A stretch of DNA of 64,000 nucleotides from CAZUDO01 sp964618895 (GTDB lineage Bacteria > Desulfobacterota > Binatia > DP-6): NCBI GenBank assembly GCA_964618895.1, contig CAZUDO010000012.1, positions 65,235 through 129,234 of the forward strand, in the 5' to 3' direction. Positions 26,562-34,500 of the stretch are shown here, in pieces. Made by a program: the position numbers and the translations under genes. Every line of letters starts with the position of its first letter. Position 1 is the stretch's first letter. The notes below the pieces were generated by a model. That model worked only from the letters and a program-made list of their open reading frames with translations. It did no database searches and was not told where the DNA came from.

Positions 26562-28610
26562 TCACGCGTGGACCACGTAGGCGTCTGTCCGTCCGCGCAC
26601 GACGAGCAGCGACGATGCGCATTCGGCCACCAAGCGCTCCGAACGCAACCCAAAAGCGTGCGGCTCGAGCTGCCATCCTTCCCCCACCCCGAGGACAACG
26701 AGGTCGTGGCTGGCTGCCTCCGCGATCACGACATCGAGCGGGGTCGTCGACTCCACCACCCGGAGCGCCGCGGGCGCCACATCCAGATCGACCAGTGGGG
26801 GCGTGCTCCCGGGACGCGTGATCACCAAGACCGTCATCGCCGCGTGCTCACGTTCCACGAGCCGGCGCGCGAGCCCCAGCGCGGCACGATCGTGCGCGTT
26901 CCCGGCATAGGGCACGAGCACCCGCCGCGGTGGCCACACCATGCCGCGATCGATCAGCACCACCACGTCGGCCCGCGCCTGCTGCATGACGGCATGTACC
27001 GTGCCACCGAGAACCGTCCGGCTCCACACCGGCTTGTGCCACCCGAGCACGATCAAGCTGGCTCCCTTGGCCCGGGCGACGTCCCGGATGTCCTCCGGCG
27101 GGCTTCGGCTGACGTATTCCAACGGGCGGACGGCCAGGCTCCGCGCCCGGGCGTGGGCAAGTGTCGGCGCCAGCCCTCCCCCATCATGCGCAGCCGCACC
27201 GACGCCGACACCCAGCGCCCCACGCTCCGGCGGGCGAACCAGGTGAAGCGCGTACAGCGGGCTCTCCGGGCCCTCGGCGAGCGCGCTGCCCAGCTCGACG
27301 AGTAGGGGCCCCGAGCGGGGCAGCGCCACCGCCACGACCACGGCCCCGGCCCCGGTGGGCCCGGCGGCCGTCGCGTCACGAAAGCGCTCCGAAGGGTACA
27401 CGAACGCGAGCGCGGGCGTGGTGGCCAGCGTGGTCACGACGGCCATCAGCACCATCATGGCGAACAGCTCCGGTGACAGCACGCCCAGGTCGAGGCCGAC
27501 GTTCAGGATGACGAGCTCCATCAGCCCCCGCGTGTTCATCAGTATCCCGAGCGCCCCGGCTTCACGCCACGACAGCCCGGTCAGCCGCCCGGCGACGGCC
27601 GCCCCACCGAGTTTGCCAATGGATGCGACGGCGATGATGACCCCGCATTCGAGCCACAGGGCCGGGGTATCGACGAGTCCGATCTGCGTCCGGAGACCGG
27701 TCACCGCAAAGTAGACCGGCAGCAGGAACACGACCGCGAAGTCCTCTACCTTCTCGACCAGCTCGCGCGTGAACAGCGCGCTCTTGGGAAGTACCGCGCC
27801 TAGCATGAACGCCCCGAAGATGGGATGGATCCCGATCGCCGCCGTGGTGGCCGCGCTCGCCAGCATGAGCACGAAGACGATGGCCACCAGGTTCTGCGAC
27901 AGCTGACCGCTGCGATCGACCATCGCGCGCAGCCGATCGAGCACGGGTTGGACGACGAGCAGCATGACGGCCACGTAGGCCGCTGCGCTCGCCGCGGTGC
28001 CGACCGCACCCCATCGGCCTGCGCTGGTAACGGCCGCGACCACGACCGCGAGCAGGCACCAAGCGGTGAGATCGTTCACCGCGGCACTGGTCACGGCGAG
28101 GACCCCTACGCGCGTGCGCACGAGATCCCGCTCGATCAGGATCCGAGCCAGGACGGGAAACGCCGTCACGGACATCGCGGCGCCGAGGAAGAGCGCGAAC
28201 GAGGGAAAGGGAACACCTGACGGCGCGTGGCGGTCGAACACTTCGGCAGCGAGCGCAACGCCGAGGAGAAACGGCGTGGCGATGCTCGCCAGCGAGCACA
28301 CGATCGCCGAGCGGCCGTGATGACGGACCAGCGCGGGATCGAGTTCGAGACCGACCAGGAACATGAAGAAGAGCACGCCGAACTCGCTGAGGATCCCGAG
28401 CGCCGGCAAGGACGCGGCGGGAAAGAGCGCCGCGGCCGTTCCCGGCGCCAGCCACCCCAGCACCGACGGCCCGAGCACGATGCCGCCGAGCACCTCGCCC
28501 ATCACCTGGGGCTGGCCGATCGCCCGCAGCGCGACACCGAGCAGCCGCGCCACGCCGATGATCACGAGGATCTCGACGCTCAGGTGGACGAGGAGTCGGT
28601 CGGGGCTCAC
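26562..28610 (-). CDS. CPA2-type cation:proton antiporter with C-terminal USP-like domains
   Basis: About 682 residues from GTG 28610; the frame is open upstream over moaE in another reading but without similarity. Residues 1-390 hold 11-12 hydrophobic segments of the Na+/H+ exchanger fold (GIVLGPSVLGWLAPG, FFMFLVGLELDP, TSAAVNDLTAWCLLAVV, HPIFGAFMLGAVLPK, LMNTRGLMELVILNVG). The soluble C-terminal 280 residues show two universal-stress-protein-like repeats (AKGASLIVLGWHKPVWSR; VPYAGNAHDRAALGLARRL). Likely exports K+ or Na+ against protons at the inner membrane. Confidence 0.92.
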   Translation of the reverse strand: MSPDRLLVHLSVEILVIIGVARLLGVALRAIGQPQVMGEVLGGIVLGPSVLGWLAPGTAAALFPAASLPALGILSEFGVLFFMFLVGLELDPALVRHHGRSAIVCSLASIATPFLLGVALAAEVFDRHAPSGVPFPSFALFLGAAMSVTAFPVLARILIERDLVRTRVGVLAVTSAAVNDLTAWCLLAVVVAAVTSAGRWGAVGTAASAAAYVAVMLLVVQPVLDRLRAMVDRSGQLSQNLVAIVFVLMLASAATTAAIGIHPIFGAFMLGAVLPKSALFTRELVEKVEDFAVVFLLPVYFAVTGLRTQIGLVDTPALWLECGVIIAVASIGKLGGAAVAGRLTGLSWREAGALGILMNTRGLMELVILNVGLDLGVLSPELFAMMVLMAVVTTLATTPALAFVYPSERFRDATAAGPTGAGAVVVAVALPRSGPLLVELGSALAEGPESPLYALHLVRPPERGALGVGVGAAAHDGGGLAPTLAHARARSLAVRPLEYVSRSPPEDIRDVARAKGASLIVLGWHKPVWSRTVLGGTVHAVMQQARADVVVLIDRGMVWPPRRVLVPYAGNAHDRAALGLARRLVEREHAAMTVLVITRPGSTPPLVDLDVAPAALRVVESTTPLDVVIAEAASHDLVVLGVGEGWQLEPHAFGLRSERLVAECASSLLVVRGRTDAYVVHA

Positions 28611-28621
28611 GCGACCCCGGG

Positions 28622-29071
28622 TCAGGACCGACGCCGCCGGCGCTCCGGCGGCTCCGGCCCACCCTGCTGCGGCCCGATCCACACGGTGCCGCCCCGGAAG
28701 TGTTCCCGCTTCCAGATCGGCACGGTCTCCTTCAGGCGATCGATGAGCCAGTGACACGCGGCGAAGGCCTCCCCGCGATGACCGGCTGCCACCGCGATCG
28801 CGACGCTCGCCTGGCCCACCGGTACCCGACCGATCCGATGCACCATCGCAACCTTGCGCAGCCCCCAGCGTCGGGTCGCGTCGGCAGCCAGCGTGCGCAT
28901 CTCCCGCTCGGCCATGGGCGCGAAGGCCTCGTACTCGAGCCGCACCACCCGCCGCCCGACGTTGGTGTTGCGTGTCGTGCCGACGAACGTCACCACCGCG
29001 CCGGCGGCCGGGTCGCGGACGGCACGCAGCAGGGCGTCGAATGCGATCGGACGGGCGGTGATGCGAACCAT
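28622..29071 (-). CDS. moaE: Molybdopterin synthase catalytic subunit MoaE
   Basis: A 149-residue MoaE: FVGTTRNTNVGRRVVRLEYEAF (in pieces), HRIGRVPVGQASVAIAV and RLKETVPIWKREHFRGG with the active-site Lys residues. It transfers sulfur from MoaD thiocarboxylate to precursor Z. Its ATG overlaps the moaD stop in TGATG. The C terminus ends in a run of Arg, longer than usual. Confidence 0.97.
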   Translation of the reverse strand: MVRITARPIAFDALLRAVRDPAAGAVVTFVGTTRNTNVGRRVVRLEYEAFAPMAEREMRTLAADATRRWGLRKVAMVHRIGRVPVGQASVAIAVAAGHRGEAFAACHWLIDRLKETVPIWKREHFRGGTVWIGPQQGGPEPPERRRRRS

Positions 29072-29328
29072 CAGTGCCCCCCACTCACGGGCGGGAAGAC
29101 GGCCAGCTCATCGCCCTCCTCCAGGCGGTGCGACGCCTCCACGTAGCGTTGGTTCACGGCGAAGCGTACGGGAACGGCACCGAGGGCCGGACGGTCGGCG
29201 ACCAAGGCTCTCCACAGCGCCCCGACCGTCGTCCCCGGCCGCACGTCGCGATCGCACCGCGCCCCCAGCTGTTCACGCAGGGCGGCAAAGAAGCGAAGGC
29301 GAACGCGCACCGATCCGACTCGCATCAT
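29071..29328 (-). CDS. moaD: Molybdopterin synthase sulfur carrier MoaD with Gly-Gly-His end
   Basis: An 85-residue beta-grasp protein of the MoaD/ThiS family: VRLRFFAALREQLG start, VNQRYVEASHRLEEGDELAVFPPVSGG. Normal MoaD must end exactly in Gly-Gly for adenylation and thiocarboxylation. Here the coding sequence ends S-G-G-H-stop (codons at 29074-29085), so one extra His follows. The extra residue would need removal before activation, as JAMM peptidases do for QbsE-type carriers; a JAMM gene is at 38424-38900. Alternatively the protein is not used as a carrier. Confidence 0.9.
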   Translation of the reverse strand: MMRVGSVRVRLRFFAALREQLGARCDRDVRPGTTVGALWRALVADRPALGAVPVRFAVNQRYVEASHRLEEGDELAVFPPVSGGH

Positions 29329-29828
29329 CCGCGCACGAGCTGGACCATGTGCGGGAGCTCCGGCACCAGCAGCCGTGACATCGCGAGATCGACGCCGGCG
29401 GTCGACCCCGGGAGCGAGACCACGATCTTTCCGCGTGCTACGCCCGCGACCGCCCGCGACAGCATGGCCGGAGCCCCGATCTCCTGGAACGACAACATGC
29501 GAAAGAGCTCGCCGAACCCGTCGAGGCGTTTCTCGAGCAGCCCCACGATGGCTTCGTACGTGGTGTCGCGCGGCGCGAGGCCGGTACCGCCGTTCACCAG
29601 CACGGCGTCCACGTCCGCACGCGCCAGGAGCCCTTCGACGTGGGCCCGGATTTTCGCAGGCTCGTCGGGCAGGATGTCGTAGACGACCACGCCATGGCCC
29701 GCGTCGGCAAGCAGGGTGCGGATGCGCGCTCCACTGGTGTCGGTCGCCGGTGTACGCGTATCGCTCACCGTGATGACGGCGCAGCCGATCGCAGGCCTGC
29801 GGTGCGCGTGGTGTTCGTGCGCTCCCAT
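29325..29828 (-). CDS. moaB: MoaB/Mog-type molybdenum cofactor protein
   Basis: A 167-residue MoaB/MogA family protein: GCAVITVSDTRTPATDTSG, LVNGGTGLAPRDTTYEA (molybdopterin-binding GGTG) and VVSLPGSTAGVDLAM. Mog adenylates molybdopterin; MoaB relatives may act in tungsten or Mo insertion. ATG 29828 follows a set of three direct repeats without a good ribosome site; an in-frame TTG lies 12 bases upstream (29840). Overlaps moaD by 4 bases. Confidence 0.93.
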   Translation of the reverse strand: MGAHEHHAHRRPAIGCAVITVSDTRTPATDTSGARIRTLLADAGHGVVVYDILPDEPAKIRAHVEGLLARADVDAVLVNGGTGLAPRDTTYEAIVGLLEKRLDGFGELFRMLSFQEIGAPAMLSRAVAGVARGKIVVSLPGSTAGVDLAMSRLLVPELPHMVQLVRG

Positions 29829-29944
29829 CGTGGCGCTCAAGATGTTTCGGGTGAAATCGATTGCACCGTGGCGGCGCTCAAGACGTTTCGGGCGAATGCG
29901 GCTGCACCGTGGCGGCGCTCAGGACGTTTTCGGCGGGTGCGACT
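29826..29944 (-). repeat. Three imperfect 38-41 bp direct repeats at the zinc-ribbon/moaB junction
   Basis: Units at 29826-29863, 29864-29904 and 29905-29944 share CGTGGCG(GCG)CTCA-GA-GTTT-CGG on the plus strand. The third runs into the 3' end of the zinc-ribbon gene and the first contains the ATG of moaB, so the gene junction itself has been triplicated. On the minus strand each unit ends in a possible start (GTG, GTG, ATG). Possibly a regulatory element of the mo operon or a slippage remnant. Confidence 0.75.
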
Positions 29945-30134
29945 CCACTTTGGAAGCACACGGCGTGCCGCACCGCTGACAGACGTACTCGTGCTTGTCG
30001 CCCTCGAGCAGCACCAGCAAGAGGCGCTTCCGAACCGGCATCGCCTGGCGACAGCGCGGGCAGAACAAAAGCGAGGCCTCGAGCGAGCCGTAGCTGGCGT
30101 GCTCCTTCCGTCGACTCGGGGAACGCCCCAGCAT
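29919..30134 (-). CDS. Small zinc-ribbon protein
   Basis: A 71-residue protein with two paired cysteine knuckles, FCPRCRQAM and YVCQRCGTPC, separated by a basic hydrophobic stretch RKRLLLVLLEGDKHE; probably one zinc ion. No closer family is recognised. It is the gene nearest to the moaB start, reads into the direct repeats at its 3' end, and is divergent from miaB. Function unknown; the spacing of the CxxC pairs makes random occurrence unlikely. Confidence 0.7.
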   Translation of the reverse strand: MLGRSPSRRKEHASYGSLEASLLFCPRCRQAMPVRKRLLLVLLEGDKHEYVCQRCGTPCASKVESHPPKTS

Positions 30135-30195
30135 CAGCGACGCTTAGCATCATCGCCTCCGCCGCCGCAATCGGCTATGACTCCGTCCCGCGCAC

Positions 30196-31500
<1,305 letters not shown>

Positions 31501-31529
31501 CCGTCCAGTGACAGACCGCGACTCGACCC

Positions 31530-34500
31530 CTACCCCCCGCACTCGCACAGCTGCCGGCACTCGTCGAACGCGTTGTTGATCGCGTCGAGCGCCTCGTTCA
31601 CCGCGCTGTACGTGAGCGGCGGATCGAGCACCATGCCCCGCAGGGCCTGGTTCGCGAGCGCCAGCAGGTCGGCCACGGTGTCGGCTTCGTCGGCGACAGA
31701 CTCCGCGATTTCGTAGGGCCCGCTCCGGGCACCGGTCGCACTACAGGTGCAGAACGGACCTTCGGGGAGCACAAAGCCACTCAGCCCGGCCGGCGTGGCG
31801 CCCGCATTCGACAGCTTGACGCTCAGCGTGAGCGCGAGCGTCTGCCCGGCGAGCACGCCGGCGCCGTACCCCTTCGAGCCCGAGCCCGAAGCATCCGGCA
31901 CCCCCGCCGCGGTGTTGATCACCAGGTCGCCCGGGCACGGCGCGGGGAACGCGTTGCCACACAGCTTGTTGGGCGTTCCACCGGCGGGCAAGAACGCGCT
32001 CAACGCGGTCTGGTTGTTCACCGTCACCGACGGCGGGCTTCCTGGGCTCCCGATCGCCGCCGGCAGGACACTCGGGTTGCGTGTGACGAGCCCCTGCGAG
32101 CCGTTCGCCGCACCACCCTTGGCGCCGTACGCACCCTGCGAAAGCGTGCACAGCGTGGTCACCTGCGGGGCGAGCTGGCAGTTCCGGGCGCACCCCGGGC
32201 TGCTCGGCGGCTCGCAGCTCTCGGGCGCGCACACGACACCGTCGCCGCACCCCTCGCGCTTGCAGTCGGGCGCGCAGCCGTCACAGCCGCGGTGGTTGCC
32301 GTCGTCGCAGTCCTCCCCCGCTTCCGTCACGCCATTGCCGCACGACGCACCGAGCGCGCAGGTGGTCGTGCATCCGTCCGCGTTGTCGGCATTGCCATCG
32401 TCGCACTGCTCGGTGCCACTGCGCACGACCCCGTCGCCGCACTCGTTCGACGTGCAGTCGGCCTTGCAGGCGTCGGTGCTGCTGGCGTTCCCGTCGTCAC
32501 ACTGCTCGACACCAGCCCGGACGAACCCGTCGCCGCACACGTTCCAGACACAGCCTGCCCGGCACGCCTTGTCGTTGCCGTTGGCGGTCCCGTCGTCGCA
32601 CTGCTCGGGGGCGCAGAGCCTACCGTCGCCGCAGCGCTCCAACTTGCAGTCGGGCGCGCAGCCGTCGCAGGCGCCATGGTTGCCGTCGTCGCATGCCTCA
32701 CCGCTCTCGAGACGCCCGTTCCCGCACTGCGGCGAGAGCGCACAGCCGGTCGTGCACCCGTCCGCGCCGTTGGCGTTGCCGTCATCACACTCCTCGAGCC
32801 CCGTCCGGACGATCCCGTCGCCACAGACGTTGGGTGTACAGTCGTTCTTGCACGCGTCGGTGTCGATCCGGTTGGCGTCGTCACACTGTTCGCCGCCCTT
32901 CACCACACCGTCGCCGCACTTGCCGAGGGTACAGTTGTTCTTGCAGCCGTCGGTGTTCACGTGGTTGCCATCGTCGCATTCCTCCACCCCCGCCCGCGTC
33001 ACCCCGTCGCCACACGTGCTCCGCCGGCAGCTGTTGCGACAGCCGTCGTCGTCCGCCGCGTTGCCGTCGTCGCACTCTTCCCCACCGCACACGGTCCCGT
33101 CGCCGCAGCCTTCGAGCCGGCAGTCCGTCGAACACCCGTCGCAGCTCGTCCGGTCGCCGTCGTCGCACTGTTCGTCGCCGTCGATGATGCCGTTGCCGCA
33201 GCCCGGGGTGACCGTGCAGCCGGTCGTGCAGCCGTCCCCGCTGGCGGCGTTGCCGTCGTCGCACTGTTCGCCGGGACCCGTCACGCCATCGCCACAGACG
33301 TTGCGTGTGCAGTCGCTCTTACAGGCGTCGTGGTCGTCCACGTCGGCATCATCGCACTCCTCGGCGCCCCCGCGCACGACGCCGTCGCCACACTTCCCGC
33401 GCGTGCAGTTGTTCTTGCAGCCGTCGGTGTTCACGTGGTTGCCGTCGTCGCACTCCTCGATGCCGGTGCGGACAACGGCGTCGCCGCAGACGTTCACGGT
33501 GCACTCGTTCTTGCAACCATCGTCGTCGACGTTGTTGCCGTCGTCACACCCCTCGATCCCGAGGCGGACGATGCCGTCACCGCACACATTCAGCGTGCAG
33601 TTGCTCTTGCAGGCGTGGCTGTCGGTGCTGCTCCCCTCGTCGCACAGCTCGGGCGCGCACACGCGTCCGTCGCCGCAGTGCTCCAGCTTGCAATCGGCCG
33701 CACACCCGTCGCAGCTCGTGCGATTGCCGTCGTCGCACTCCTCGTTGCACTCCGGCACGCCATTCCCGCAGGTCGTCGCGAACGTGCAGGCGCTGGTGCA
33801 GCCGTCGCACTCGTCGGTGTTTCCGTCGTCACACTGTTCGACACCGGATCGCGGGATGCCGTCGCCGCAGACGTTCACCCGACAGTCGTTCTTGCAACCG
33901 TCGGCGTTGCTCGCGTTGCCGTCGTCACACTGCTCCTGCCCACCGCGCGCAACCCCGTCACCGCATTTGCCGAGGGTGCAGTTGTTCTTGCAGCCGTCCT
34001 GATTGTCGTTGTTCCCGTCGTCGCATTGCTCAGGCGGGCACGCGACCCCGTCGCCGCACCGCTCGAGCCGACAGTCGGGGGTACACGCGTCGCAGGCCTC
34101 GTGGTTGCCGTCGTCGCACTCCTCGGTACACTGCCGGATGCCGTCGCCACACTGCGGCGTGAGCGTGCAGGTGCGCGTGCAGCCGTCGCAGTCGTCGTTG
34201 TCGCCGTCGTCACACGCCTCGACGCCGGCCTCGACGATGCCGTCGCCACAGCGAGCCAGCGTGCAGTCGCTCCGGCAGCCGTCGTGGTCGTCCTGGTTGC
34301 CATCGTCACAGGCTTCCGTGGCGCCCCGGACTACGCCGTCGCCACAGGTCCCGCCGGTGCAGTTGTTCTTGCAGCCGTCGTGATTGTCCTGGTTGCCGTC
34401 GTCACACGGTTCGACGCCCGTCCGGACGATACCGTCGCCGCAGACGTTGGGCGTGCAGTCGCTCTTGCAGCCGTCGTTGTTACTGCCGTTGCCGTCGTCA

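Noticed and set aside
26562..29084. An 840-residue antiporter starting at 29084
   Set aside because: The first 158 codons overlap moaE out of frame, with no similarity and an Arg/Gly-biased composition; GTG 28610 fits the family start.
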